DNA of 64,000 nucleotides from Haliclystus octoradiatus (GCA_916610825.1 CAKAJK010000007.1:463789-527788); one strand, 5' to 3'; shown: positions 39,501 to 51,238, numbered from the stretch's first letter. Notes: a model not told the origin generated them from the sequence alone. Program-made: numbers and translations.

Positions 39501-42500
39501 AATGATTGCTCAACTATAACTCGAGTAATTCGTGTTTGAAGATTTCCTTTGTTTAAAGTTGAAAATTTGAAACTGTTAAATAGAAGTTTTGAATACAATA
39601 TTCTTGTTCAGAATTTTTCACTGATTCCAAATATACTATTTGTGAAACGATTACGCCATTATAACTCGAGAAATTCTTGTTTTAGCTTGACATACAAAAC
39701 TTTGTTAAAATTCGAAATTTCAAAACTGTACATTTTAAACTTTTGAGAACATTATTCTTGTTCAGAATTTTGCACTGATTCCAAATATACTATTTGTGAA
39801 ATGACTGCTCAAGTATAACTCGAGTAATTCGTGTTTGAAGATTTCCTTTGTTTAAAGTTGAAAATTTGAAACTGTAAAATAGAAGTTTTGAATACAATAT
39901 TCTTGTTCAGAATTTTTCACTGATTCCAAATATACTATTTGTGAAACGATTACGCCATTATAACTCGAGATATTCTTGTTTTAGTTTGACATACAAAACT
40001 TTGTTAAAATTCGAAATTTCAAAACTGTACATTTTAAACTTTTGAGAACATTATTCTTGTTCAGAATTTTGCACTGATTCCAAATATACTATTTGTGAAA
40101 TGACTGCTCAACTATAACTCGAGTAATTCGTGTTTGAAGATTTCCTTTGTTTGAAGTTGAAAATTTGAAACTGTTAAATAGAAGTTTTGAATACAATATT
40201 CTTGTTCAGAATTTTTCACTGATTCCAAATATACTATTTGTGAAACGATTACGCCATTATAACTCGAGAAATTCTTGTTTTAGTTTGACGTACAAAACTT
40301 TGTTAAAATTCGAAATTTCAAAACTGTACATTTTAAACTTTTAAGAACATTATTCTTGTTCAGAATTTTGCACTGATTCCAAATATACTATTTGTGAAAT
40401 GATTGCTCAACTATAACTCGAGTAATTCGTGTTTGAAGATTTCCTTTGTTTAAAGTTGAAAATTTGAAACTGTTAAATAGAAGTTTTGAATACAATATTC
40501 TTGTTCAGAATTTTTCACTGATTCCAAATATACTATTTGTGAAACGATTACGCCATTATAACTCGAGAAATTCTTGTTTTAGCTTGACATACAAAACTTT
40601 GTTAAAATTCGAAATTTCAAAACTGTACATTTTAAACTTTTGAGAACATTATTCTTGTTCAGAATTTTGCACTGATTCCAAATATACTATTTGTGAAATG
40701 ACTGCTCAAGTATAACTCGAGTAATTCGTGTTTGAAGATTTCCTTTGTTTAAAGTTGAAAATTTGAAACTGTAAAATAGAAGTTTTGAATACAATATTCT
40801 TGTTCAGAATTTTTCACTGATTCCAAATATACTATTTGTGAAACGATTACGCCATTATAACTCGAGAAATTCTTGTTTTAGTTTGACATACAAAACTTTG
40901 TTAAAATTCGAAATTTCAAAACTGTACATTTTAAACTTTTGAGAACATTATTCTTGTTCAGAATTTTGCACTGATTCCAAATATACTATTTGTGAAATGA
41001 CTGCTCAACTATAACTCGAGTAATTCGTGTTTGAAGATTTCCTTTGTTTGAAGTTGAAAATTTGAAACTGTTAAATAGAAGTTTTGAATACAATATTCTT
41101 GTTCAGAATTTTTCACTGATTCCAAATATACTATTTGTGAAACGATTACGCCATTATAACTCGAGAAATTCTTGTTTTAGTTTGACGTACAAAACTTTGT
41201 TAAAATTCGAAATTTCAAAACTGTACATTTTAAACTTTTGAGAACATTATTCTTGTTCAGAATTTTGCACTGATTCCAAATATACTATTTGTGAAATGAT
41301 TGCTCAACTATAACTCGAGTAATTAGTGTTTGAAGATTTCCCTTGTTTAAAGTTGAAAATTTGAAACTGTTAAATAGAAGTTTTGAATACAATATTCTTG
41401 TTCAGAATTTTTCACTGATTCCAAATATACTATTTGTGAAACGATTAAGCCATTATAACTCGGGAAATTCTTGTTTTAGTTTGACGTACAAAACTTTGTT
41501 AAAATTCGAAATTTCAAAACTGTACATTTTTAACTTTTGAGAACATTATTCTTGTTCAAAATTTTGCACTGATTCCAAATATACTATTTGTGAAATGATT
41601 GCTCAGCTATAACTCGAGTAATTCGTGTTTGAAGATTTCCTTTGTTTAAAGTTGAAAATTTGAAACTGTTAAATAGAGGTTTTGAATACAATATTCTTGT
41701 TCAGAATTTTTCACTGATTCCAAATATACTATTTGTGAAACGATTACGCCATTATAACTCGAGAAATTCTTGTTTTAGTTTGACGTACAAAACTTTGTTA
41801 AAATTCGAAATTTCAAAACTGTACATTTTAAACTTTTGAGAACATTATTCTTGTTCAGAATTTTGCACTGATTCCAAATATACTATTTGTGAAATGATTG
41901 CTCAACTATAACTCGAGTAATTCGTGTTTGAAGATTTCCTTTGTTTAAAGTTGAAAATTTGAAACTGTTAAATAGAAGTTTTGAATACAATATTCTTGTT
42001 CAGAATTTTTCACTGATTCCAAATATACTATTTGTGAAACGATTACGCCATTATAACTCGAGAAATTCTTGTTTTAGCTTGACATACAAAACTTTGTTAA
42101 AATTCGAAATTTCAAAACTGTACATTTTAAACTTTTGAGAACAATATTCTTGTTCAGAATTTTGCACTGATTCCAAATATACTATTTGTGAAATGACTGC
42201 TCAAGTATAACTCGAGTAATTCGTGTTTGAAGATTTCCTTTGTTTGAAGTTGAAAATTTGAAACTGTTAAATAGAAGTTTTGAATACAATATTCTTGTTC
42301 AGAATTTTTCACTGATTCCAAATATACTATTTGTGAAACGATTACGCCATTATAACTCGAGAAATTCTTGTTTTAGTTTGACGTACAAAACTTTGTTAAA
42401 ATTCGAAATTTCAAAACTGTACATTTTAAACTTTTGAGAACATTATTCTTGTTCAGAATTTTGCACTGATTCCAAATATACTATTTGTGAAATGATTGCT

Positions 42501-45500
42501 CAACTATCACTCGAGTAATTCGTGTTTGAAGATTTCCTTTGTTTAAAGTTGAAAATTTGAAACTGTTAAATAGAAGTTTTGAATACAATATTCTTGTTCA
42601 GAATTTTTCACTGATTCCAAATATACTATTTGTGAAACGATTACGCCATTATAACTCGAGAAATTCTTGTTTTAGTTTGACGTACAAAACTTTGTTAAAA
42701 TTCGAAATTTCAAAACTGTACATTTTAAACTTTTGAGAACATTATTCTTGTTCAGAATTTTGCACTGATTCCAAATATACTATTTGTGAAATGATTGCTC
42801 AACTATAACTCGAGTAATTAGTGTTTGAAGATTTCCCTTGTTTAAAGTTGAAAATTTGAAACTGTTAAATAGAAGTTTTGAATACAATATTCTTGTTCAG
42901 AATTTTTCACTGATTCCAAATATACTATTTGTGAAACGATTAAGCCATTATAACTCGGGAAATTCTTGTTTTAGCTTGACATACAAAACTTTGTTAAAAT
43001 TCGAAATTTCAAAACTGTACATTTTAAACTTTTGAGAACATTATTCTTGTTCAGAATTTTGCACTGATTCCAAATATACTATTTGTGAAATGATTGCTCA
43101 ACTATAACTCGAGTAATTAGTGTTTGAAGATTTCCCTTGTTTAAAGTTGAAAATTTGAAACTGTTAAATAGAAGTTTTGAATACAATATTCTTGTTCAGA
43201 ATTTTTCACTGATTCCAAATATACTATTTGTGAAACGATTAAGCCATTATAACTCGGGAAATTCTTGTTTTAGTTTGACGTACAAAACTTTGTTAAAATT
43301 CGAAATTTCAAAACTGTACATTTTTAACTTTTGAGAACATTATTCTTGTTCAAAATTTTGCACTGATTCCAAATATACTATTTGTGAAATGATTGCTCAG
43401 CTATAACTCGAGTAATTCGTGTTTGAAGATTTCCTTTGTTTAAAGTTGAAAATTTGAAACTGTTAAATAGAGGTTTTGAATACAATATTCTTGTTCAGAA
43501 TTTTTCACTGATTCCAAATATACTATTTGTGAAACGATTACGCCATTATAACTCGAGAAATTCTTGTTTTAGTTTGACGTACAAAACTTTGTTAAAATTC
43601 GAAATTTCAAAACTGTACATTTTAAACTTTTGAGAACATTATTCTTGTTCAGAATTTTGCACTGATTCCAAATATACTATTTGTGAAATGATTGCTCAAC
43701 TATAACTCGAGTAATTCGTGTTTGAAGATTTCCTTTGTTTAAAGTTGAAAATTTGAAACTGTTAAATAGAAGTTTTGAATACAATATTCTTGTTCAGAAT
43801 TTTTCACTGATTCCAAATATACTATTTGTGAAACGATTACGCCATTATAACTCGAGAAATTCTTGTTTTAGCTTGACATACAAAACTTTGTTAAAATTCG
43901 AAATTTCAAAACTGTACATTTTAAACTTTTGAGAACATTATTCTTGTTCAGAATTTTGCACTGATTCCAAATATACTATTTGTGAAATGACTGCTCAAGT
44001 ATAACTCGAGTAATTCGTGTTTGAAGATTTCCTTTGTTTAAAGTTGAAAATTTGAAACTGTAAAATAGAAGTTTTGAATACAATATTCTTGTTCAGAATT
44101 TTTCACTGATTCCAAATATACTATTTGTGAAACGATTACGCCATTATAACTCGAGAAATTCTTGTTTTAGTTTGACATACAAAACTTTGTTAAAATTCGA
44201 AATTTCAAAACTGTACATTTTAAACTTTTGAGAACATTATTCTTGTTCAGAATTTTGCACTGATTCCAAATATACTATTTGTGAAATGACTGCTCAACTA
44301 TAACTCGAGTAATTCGTGTTTGAAGATTTCCTTTGTTTGAAGTTGAAAATTTGAAACTGTTAAATAGAAGTTTTGAATACAATATTCTTGTTCAGAATTT
44401 TTCACTGATTCCAAATATACTATTTGTGAAACGATTACGCCATTATAACTCGAGAAATTCTTGTTTTAGTTTGACGTACAAAACTTTGTTAAAATTCGAA
44501 ATTTCAAAACTGTACATTTTAAACTTTTGAGAACGTTATTCTTGTTCAGAATTTTGCACTGATTCCAAATATACTATTTGTGAAATGATTGCTCAACTAT
44601 AACTCGAGTAATTAGTGTTTGAAGATTTCCCTTGTTTAAAGTTGAAAATTTGAAACTGTTAAATAGAAGTTTTGAATACAATATTCTTGTTCAGAATTTT
44701 TCACTGATTCCAAATATACTATTTGTGAAACGATTAAGCCATTATAACTCGGGAAATTCTTGTTTTAGTTTGACGTACAAAACTTTGTTAAAATTCGAAA
44801 TTTCAAAACTGTACATTTTTAACTTTTGAGAACATTATTCTTGTTCAAAATTTTGCACTGATTCCAAATATACTATTTGTGAAATGATTGCTCAGCTATA
44901 ACTCGAGTAATTCGTGTTTGAAGATTTCCTTTGTTTAAAGTTGAAAATTTGAAACTGTTAAATAGAGGTTTTGAATACAATATTCTTGTTCAGAATTTTT
45001 CACTGATTCCAAATATACTATTTGTGAAACGATTACGCCATTATAACTCGAGAAATTCTTGTTTTAGTTTGACGTACAAAACTTTGTTAAAATTCGAAAT
45101 TTCAAAACTGTACATTTTAAACTTTTGAGAACATTATTCTTGTTCAGAATTTTGCACTGATTCCAAATATACTATTTGTGAAATGATTGCTCAACTATAA
45201 CTCGAGTAATTCGTGTTTGAAGATTTCCTTTGTTTAAAGTTGAAAATTTGAAACTGTTAAATAGAAGTTTTGAATACAATATTCTTGTTCAGAATTTTTC
45301 ACTGATTCCAAATATACTATTTGTGAAACGATTACGCCATTATAACTCGAGAAATTCTTGTTTTAGCTCGACATACAAAACTTTGTTAAAATTCGAAATT
45401 TCAAAACTGTACATTTTAAACTTTTGAGAACATTATTCTTGTTCAGAATTTTGCACTGATTCCAAATATACTATTTGTGAAATGACTGCTCAAGTATAAC

Positions 45501-45885
45501 TCGAGTAATTCGTGTTTGAAGATTTCCTTTGTTTAAAGTTGAAAATTTGAAACTGTAAAATAGAAGTTTTGAATACAATATTCTTGTTCAGAATTTTTCA
45601 CTGATTCCAAATATACTATTTGTGAAACGATTACGCCATTATAACTCGAGAAATTCTTGTTTTAGTTTGACATACAAAACTTTGTTAAAATTCGAAATTT
45701 CAAAACTGTACATTTTAAACTTTTGAGAACATTATTCTTGTTCAGAATTTTGCACTGATTCCAAATATACTATTTGTGAAATGACTGCTCAACTATAACT
45801 CGAGTAATTCGTGTTTGAAGATTTCCTTTGTTTGAAGTTGAAAATTTGAAACTGTTAAATAGAAGTTTTGAATACAATATTATTG
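36559..45885. repeat. 5681-bp (19-monomer) tandem macro-duplication
   Basis: Copy 1 is about 36559-42239. Copy 2 starts about 42240 and runs into the PLE, continuing beyond it. Private variants recur exactly 5681 bp apart: CTATCACTCGAG at 36823 and 42504, and GAGAACGTTATT at 38849 and 44530. The junction at about 42190-42245 is a chimeric A half that starts as the GACTGCTCAAG type and ends as the TTTGAAG type. GAGAACGTTATT occurs again near 53006, at the position expected once the PLE insertion is discounted, so the paralogy extends past the PLE. Confidence 0.8.
45575..45885. repeat. 311-bp direct repeat, left flank of PLE insertion
   Basis: A satellite segment from ACAATATTCTTG to ACAATATTATTG, made of one B half plus one E-type A half. 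It appears base-for-base identical to 51659-51969 on the other side of the insertion. The paralogous empty site 5681 bp upstream (around 39894-40204) carries this segment only once. Confidence 0.75.
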
Positions 45886-46031
45886 CTATTATTACAATAT
45901 TAAACTTCCTAAAAGAGTGTCAAAGCAAAGACATTCTTCTTGGATACGAAGAAATACGTGTGGCAAAACCATCAAGCGCACTATCTGATAGAATAAAAAC
46001 TGAATACCTAACAAAACGAAAAGACCTAACC

Positions 46032-46658
46032 ATGACTTACCTCAAAACAATAAACCAGTTGCAGATTGACTCTACAAAACAAAACCTACCATCGCTGGTA
46101 GACCATTTCTCAGTCAGTTATCTGCACCCGGAAAGACCGATCGGCGATAAAGTAGCACTAACAAAAATAATCAACAAAGCATGGTGCGTATTATTCCCAT
46201 CCATAAAGAAAAACCTGAAATCCAAACATACCAAGCTAAATGTAATGATTAGGTTGGAGTCTCAAAAAGATTCTACTACCGGCCAACCAACATCATTACC
46301 ACCACCTTTGATGGCACCAGAAAACCGCAAAAGACCATCAACCTCAACAAAAAGACAGTCAAGGGACAGGAAACGCTATACCAGCCCTGACCCTGACAGA
46401 CATCAATCATCAAACGAAGATTTGAGGCGCGGATCCCAAACCAGGAGCCCGTCTCGAGACTCAAGGCGTCGATCAACCTCACATGAGTCCGGACAGGATA
46501 CTAGGAACCACACTAGAGACCTGTCCCATGACTCAAGACACCAAAGAAACTCTAGAAATCAAGCACCCACTAACCGTCAGAACAACAACAACAACCGAGA
46601 CCAAAGTACACCTCCACGCAGAAGCCAGAATCAAAGTAACAACTACAACCGGAGATAG
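46032..46658 (+). CDS. PLE upstream open segment (basic, Ser/Arg/Asn-rich), ends at in-frame TAG
   Basis: I chose the ATG at 46032 because it is the first in frame inside the insertion and has a good context (ACCATGA). The frame itself stays open upstream through the insertion border into the satellite. The product is 208 residues. Residues ~1-85 look globular and contain a WCVLFPSIKKN segment. Residues ~90-208 are low-complexity and strongly basic, with SR, RS, RDR and NNNN runs, as in disordered RNA-binding or nuclear-targeting regions. It ends at TAG 46656-46658 in exactly the same frame as the following RT, with no other stop between them. It may therefore be the N-terminal part of one polyprotein, either broken by a nonsense mutation or expressed by readthrough. 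No family recognised. Confidence 0.6.
   Translation: MTYLKTINQLQIDSTKQNLPSLVDHFSVSYLHPERPIGDKVALTKIINKAWCVLFPSIKKNLKSKHTKLNVMIRLESQKDSTTGQPTSLPPPLMAPENRKRPSTSTKRQSRDRKRYTSPDPDRHQSSNEDLRRGSQTRSPSRDSRRRSTSHESGQDTRNHTRDLSHDSRHQRNSRNQAPTNRQNNNNNRDQSTPPRRSQNQSNNYNRR
46656..46658 (+). other. Single in-frame TAG between PLE upstream segment and RT
   Basis: This TAG is the only stop codon in frame from the satellite border to 48771. After it the frame is open for 58 codons to the TTG at 46833 and then through the RT. The context is AGA TAG CAA AAA. A CAA codon directly after TAG is also found in tobamovirus-type readthrough sites, but the next codon does not match that pattern. A one-base nonsense mutation is the simpler reading. 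Confidence 0.85.
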
Positions 46659-48773
46659 CAAAAAAACGAATCTCAACCACCATCACAACCAATACTATTA
46701 ACATCTGCCAATCAAGTAATAACCCCACTTATCAAACCAATTAATGAACCAATTATCAAGAACAAAACCAATCTGAATACCAATAACCTTGAAGGAAAAA
46801 CAACCTGTTCATTCAAGAACTTCTTACATTACTTGGAACAAACCTTTGAAAACTACCAACTTCAGCTCTCATCACCTACACACAAGGCACTGAAAGAAAT
46901 CTACAAACTTCTCCAAGATACGGGTTTCATCCATCACGAGCAAGACCTCAATAAAACCAAAAGCCTATTGAATCAACTTGTCCCACCTCGAGTCGTAAAC
47001 CTTAGCAGCATAAACTTGCCGACACAAATAATGAATCTCCTCAACATGGGACCAAACTTCTGTCTTGAACCAACGGAGCTCTACCCGAATATGTACCTTC
47101 AAGAAGTTTTTGAAAAGATGGACAACCAAATACGCACACATTATTTTAAAAACAGCTATAGTAATAGTAATGCAACACATGAACTCCAACACCTTATCCG
47201 AAAATTTCAACACCCGATTGCTAACGCCTGGGATGACCACATAACCAAACCAAGAGGAAGGAAATTACCAGCCAACGTAGAACGATTTCTCAAACAATTC
47301 AAGAAAGATTTGCTACTTACAAACCATATTACTTCTACCGAACAAACCAATCACCACATAATAAGTCAACTAAAGAATCTACAACAGGAACATAACCTCA
47401 TCATCAAACGAGCTGACAAAGGAGGCGCCCTCACAATTTTAACCTTATCACAATATACCGAACGTGTGATGACACATCTAGCAGACACAACCACCTACTA
47501 CCATTTAAAAGAAAACCCTCGACCACGGTTCAAAAAAGAATTACACACATTCTGCGAAAATCTACACAAGAACAACCTGATTGATGACAAAGCACTAGAT
47601 CTACTTAAAATTGATCCTGGAAATGGGAACCCTCAATTCTACATCCTTCCAAAGATTCACAAACAAAATGCTCCTGGAAGACCAATCATATCTGCATGTA
47701 CTGCTCTGACAGACCCACTCTCAGCTTATGTTGATTACCACATCAACCCATTAAGGCAACTTATTCCATCTCACATTGAAAATACACCAGACTTATTGAG
47801 CAAACTGGAAACACTAACCTTACCACCTAATTGTACACTGGTCACCTTAGATGTCTCAAGTCTGTACACTAACATCCCTCATAAAGAAGGACTAGCAGCC
47901 GTAGAAAGTTTCATCAATGAGAACCTACATGCGTACAATGGACCACCACCACGAACCTTATTAGCAATGATTCAAAGAATACTTACCACAAACTATTTTC
48001 AATATAACGACAAGTTCTACCTACAACTCAGAGGAACTGCAATGGGCACAAGAATGGCTCCTGCATATGCAGACATATTTATGCATGTTCTTGAAAAGAA
48101 AGCCCTAGACCAGCATCCACTATCACCGCTAATTTATTTCAGATATTTGGATGATATCCTAATGATATGGCCACACAGCTCGGACGAACTGCACAACTTT
48201 GTGGAGACCCTTAACAACACCTGTAGTACCATAAATTTTACCATGGAATCTTCCACAAGCCAAATAGCATTTCTAGACCTTAAAATTTACATTGAGGATG
48301 ACACCCTGTTAACAGATCTCCACACAAAACCAACAGACACCAATAACCTTCTACCATACCAGTCATTTCACCCAGAACAGACTAAAATTGGGATTGTTAA
48401 ATCACAAACAGCAAGGTATTACCAAAACATTTCAAACCCTGCCATACTATACCTGCGATTATACCTCTTATACACAATTTTCATGGAGAGGGGCTACCCA
48501 TCTACGATAACATTGAGAGCAATAAAAACAACACTGGAAAACCAAAAATTTCCAAAGAAAAATTTGTTCACAGTAAAAAGAAGGCTACCTCTTGTCCTAC
48601 CATACCATCCAATTTTTCAAACAACTCAACTATTAATCAACGAAACCCTAAAGCCATTTCTAGAACAACAAGTCTGTTTACATCAATTACAACCACAAAT
48701 TGTATACTCAAGACATGAAAACTTACGTGATCTCATCATACAAACAAGAGACCCGATTCACACAAATCAATAA
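46659..48773 (+). CDS. Penelope-like reverse transcriptase
   Basis: Open frame of 704 codons after the TAG. There is no ATG near its start; counting from the TTG at 46833 gives 646 residues. PLE RT signatures appear in order: RADKGGAL (193-200), YILPKIHK and GRPIIS (270-287), motif A TLDVSSLYTNIP with Asp340, motif B GTAMGTRMAPAYADIFM (401-417), catalytic YLDDIL with Asp440/Asp441, FLDLKI (480-485) and TDLHTKPTD (494-502). The protein then stops soon after the thumb-end segment SRHENLRDLI, where endonuclease-bearing PLEs continue into GIY-YIG. All catalytic aspartates are present, so the RT core looks intact. Expression would need the upstream frame, readthrough or an internal start. Confidence 0.95.
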   Translation, partial: QKNESQPPSQPILLTSANQVITPLIKPINEPIIKNKTNLNTNNLEGKTTCSFKNFLHYLEQTFENYQLQLSSPTHKALKEIYKLLQDTGFIHHEQDLNKTKSLLNQLVPPRVVNLSSINLPTQIMNLLNMGPNFCLEPTELYPNMYLQEVFEKMDNQIRTHYFKNSYSNSNATHELQHLIRKFQHPIANAWDDHITKPRGRKLPANVERFLKQFKKDLLLTNHITSTEQTNHHIISQLKNLQQEHNLIIKRADKGGALTILTLSQYTERVMTHLADTTTYYHLKENPRPRFKKELHTFCENLHKNNLIDDKALDLLKIDPGNGNPQFYILPKIHKQNAPGRPIISACTALTDPLSAYVDYHINPLRQLIPSHIENTPDLLSKLETLTLPPNCTLVTLDVSSLYTNIPHKEGLAAVESFINENLHAYNGPPPRTLLAMIQRILTTNYFQYNDKFYLQLRGTAMGTRMAPAYADIFMHVLEKKALDQHPLSPLIYFRYLDDILMIWPHSSDELHNFVETLNNTCSTINFTMESSTSQIAFLDLKIYIEDDTLLTDLHTKPTDTNNLLPYQSFHPEQTKIGIVKSQTARYYQNISNPAILYLRLYLLYTIFMERGYPSTITLRAIKTTLENQKFPKKNLFTVKRRLPLVLPYHPIFQTTQLLINETLKPFLEQQVCLHQLQPQIVYSRHENLRDLIIQTRDPIHTNQ

Positions 48774-48865
48774 TCAATCAACAATCACATACCTACATAC
48801 CTACAGTAAAATACACCTACATGGACTAATTATAAAGCAAATTAAAGAGTTTTAAAAAAATTTAA

Positions 48866-48871
48866 AATAAA
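48866..48871 (+). terminator. AATAAA polyadenylation-like signal after PLE RT
   Basis: AATAAA about 93 bp after the RT stop codon, in an A-rich stretch. It could end the PLE transcript, but AATAAA is frequent by chance in such AT-rich DNA. The remainder of 48774-49080 shows no coding potential. Confidence 0.35.
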
Positions 48872-49080
48872 AAGTCCACTTACCAACAAACTAATGTCAC
48901 AGGAAAGACTACCACCATCTTTACGGAAACCAGCATATTATTACAAAACCAACTATCTCACTTTGATACCAATCACAGCTTGAAGCACCTCGTGTAAAAT
49001 CTTGCAGCAACAGATCATCTGTCTCTTTTGCGACGACAAATCAAAGAAGAAGGATCAAGCCAATTGTGTATTATTACCAA

Positions 49081-49134
49081 TTACTTTTTACCAACTTTCA
49101 CTACCAGTTACTTTTTACCAACTTTCACTACCAG
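49081..49134. repeat. 27-bp tandem repeat, two exact copies
   Basis: Two identical 27-bp units (49081-49107, 49108-49134) that begin TTACTTTTTACC and end CTACCAG, followed by a degenerate partial third (TTACTACTAG). They lie in the PLE 3' region upstream of the candidate ribozyme. Confidence 0.9.
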
Positions 49135-49449
49135 TTACTACTAGTTACTGACTAAAGAAGAAAATAACCAGGTATGAAATCATTAACATTTGATTACAAG
49201 TAAAATCACTGACTTTTGGATATTGAACACCATTACTGGAACGGCCATCTTGGTCACCAGAACATACAAAGAAATCAACTGCCAACCTGTCAATGGTCAA
49301 CAAAGAAAGAAAAGGGGCTACTAATTATTTTAAGAATAATCATTTAGAAATAAGGAATTGTTATGAAAAATTATTATATTTGCATTTTGATCTGATACTT
49401 GCAACGGAAACAACTCCCATTTGTCAACGAATTTATTCTTTGGCATTTC

Positions 49450-49506
49450 CCTTTGCGATTCGCTCCTCTGATGATCCAATCGTGGTGAAATATATAAGGG
49501 CAATGG
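49450..49506 (+). ncRNA. Candidate type-I hammerhead ribozyme of the PLE
   Basis: Core CTGATGA is at 49468-49474 and GAAA at 49487-49490. Stem II pairs CCA 49476-49478 with TGG 49483-49485 around a 4-nt loop, with a U-U at its base. After GAAA, a very short stem III (A49490-T49495, T49491-A49494) leaves a UA cleavage dinucleotide with predicted cut after A49496. Stem I pairs TCCT 49464-49467 with AGGG 49497-49500 (one wobble). Beyond a 5'-strand internal loop, TTGC 49453-49456 pairs with GCAA 49500-49503 (competing for G49500) and CC 49450-49451 with GG 49505-49506. Open-ended stem I and minimal stem III match hammerheads known from PLEs. The U-U closing pair of stem II and UA instead of UC at the cut site could weaken activity. 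Overlaps a 98-codon open frame (49293-49589) that I do not regard as a gene. Confidence 0.55.
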
Positions 49507-50249
49507 CGTTTCGCTCCCCCTGGTCTGCCAACGCAGCGTATCAGATCTCTTTAATTATTATGATTATTAATATTGAAATCCAAAAATGACAATTTCATAC
49601 CACACGGACAATGGCCTATACCAATGGATGTCGCTATACTATATACTATACTAAAATATAATGTAACAAAAACAAATATGATAATATAATATAAATAATA
49701 GAACATGATTAAATTGAATACTATTATCAATACTATTAACTTGGCTACTCTCAGTAAAAAATATCTTAGCTAAAATAATGATAGCTATATCACTATCTTT
49801 CACTATAATATAAATTTAAATTATCAACACAATATATAAAAGATATGAAGAAAAAAGAACATTCAACAAACATTGCCTGGAAGACAATATTGATAACTAC
49901 ATCAGTTTTAAGATGCCTAGATAATAATTTTAATATCAATTTGCATGATTTCAATTTGTCATTAATGCTATACTAGACAACAACTAATATTGTGTCTTTG
50001 CTGATATTACTTCCTGAAACTATGAGTCATCCGTTATGAATTTACCATGAGCAATAAAGGAACCTACTGCAACCCACTGCACTTGAACCTGCCATTAGAG
50101 AATACCCTATCACTCTCTAGTTTCATAACAATAAGACCAATTTACATCTAAAAAGATCTTTGTTTTGAGAACCAATACAGCAGATCAGCAAAATATAGTT
50201 CGGAATGATTTGAAACTTAACAGCAGTACAAGCATGTGTGAATATGTAT

Positions 50250-50586
50250 TACCTGAGCTGTGTGACCACCTGAAATGAACAACAGTAATTCCTGGGACCA
50301 AATGGTAACCATGACAACAATATTGATTATTACTATAACCTATGCCTACATCTGAACAGGTAAGTTAAAGATTATCAGACTATCCATATATAACAATAGA
50401 ATTAGTTACCTGAGCAGAGAGACCACTTCAAATTAATGTATGAGGAACTACTATACTGGGTCAATATGCTGTGCACACGTGCCGAATGACATCTCAAACA
50501 ACTATAACATATCTAATCCTAATAAAGGAGGGCCATTCATACACTTCTGCCTGAATACCTGAGCTTAATGACCATCTGGGGTATAT
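50250..50586. repeat. Three diverged repeats at ~150-bp spacing
   Basis: TACCTGAGC followed by a variable 5-6 nt and GACCA(C/T) occurs at about 50250, 50407 and 50556, spaced 157 and 149 bp. The rest of each unit is strongly diverged. This looks like the remains of an old tandem array different from the 299-bp satellite. Confidence 0.45.
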
Positions 50587-50973
50587 AATTGGAATATCCT
50601 TGCTCGAATAGTAAACATAGGAACCATTATGTGTAACAATTTTAATTATATATTTTTTTAATGTCCTATTCATTAGATTAAAATATAAAAACCTTTTGTG
50701 AATAGAATGACCCTGACTGTAGTGTGCTCTGGGCGGGGGGAGAGAGCTAAGCCTTGATTGAATACGAAGAATGAAGCTGTGATCTAAAATACTGCTTGTT
50801 CTGAAAATCAAACCATGCATGTTGGATGGCGTGGTCTGCTCCTGTTGTTGTGGAAATAACATTAGTTTATAGGTAAGACTAATTCGGTGTATCATTACCG
50901 TTGTAATACTGTAGAGAAGAACAGTAAGGGCAATTCCTGCTCCCATGAAATCCATAAACAGCCAAGTAATCAA
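50494..50973 (-). CDS. Unrecognised minus-strand open frame (weak)
   Basis: An open frame of 159 codons that starts at TTG; further codons are open upstream. The N-terminal ~30 residues are hydrophobic and could form a membrane helix (LITWLFMDFM...ALTVLLYSI). The remainder shows no motif I recognise. Nothing nearby supports expression. It could be a chance frame, a decayed exon, or part of an unknown element. Confidence 0.15.
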   Translation of the reverse strand: MITWLFMDFMGAGIALTVLLYSITTVMIHRISLTYKLMLFPQQQEQTTPSNMHGLIFRTSSILDHSFILRIQSRLSSLPPPRAHYSQGHSIHKRFLYFNLMNRTLKKYIIKIVTHNGSYVYYSSKDIPIIYPRWSLSSGIQAEVYEWPSFIRIRYVIVV

Positions 50974-51238
50974 TGTTAAGCTGAAGGAAATCTCTCGCCA
51001 TTTTAAAAAACTAGTGGGAATTATGGAATGGTCTCTCTATTAATGGGGGATTTTTTGAAAATTTACGACAACCACCCCCCTCTGAAACGGCCCCTAAAAA
51101 AGTTTTTGGACATAAAACAACAACACAATAGAAAATTATGTCAATCTACTGGAAGAGCAACAAAGAACTGTAACTTTGAAAAATGTGACCGCATACATTC
51201 ATAACAACTGTACCAGAAAGGTACATGGATCTTCATTT

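Larger units (their letters stand above)
35717..45885. repeat. 299-bp satellite array, block 3
   Basis: 34 monomers in unbroken 299-bp register, from the end of LINE copy 2 to the PLE insertion. Subtypes alternate in an ordered way: E-type, K-type, S-type, G-type, and the CTGTAAAATAG type. It contains a 5681-bp tandem macro-duplication (separate entry). No gene. Confidence 0.97.

Noticed and set aside
45886..46031. A second hammerhead or terminal repeat at the 5' end of the PLE
   Set aside because: No CTGATGA/GAAA arrangement is present near the left border, and no sequence from the 3' region is repeated there.
46276..47240. Minus-strand and shifted frames inside the PLE coding region (46276-46482, 46483-46701, 46965-47240)
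   Set aside because: These are shadows of the plus-strand PLE frame with no independent signals.
48774..49080. A C-terminal GIY-YIG endonuclease continuing the PLE RT
   Set aside because: Searched by eye in all plus frames after the RT stop. Only short, stop-rich translations and no GIY/YIG-like pairs were found.
49293..49589. 98-codon plus-strand frame downstream of the PLE RT
   Set aside because: It covers the candidate ribozyme, has no recognisable domain, and is best read as noncoding PLE 3' sequence.
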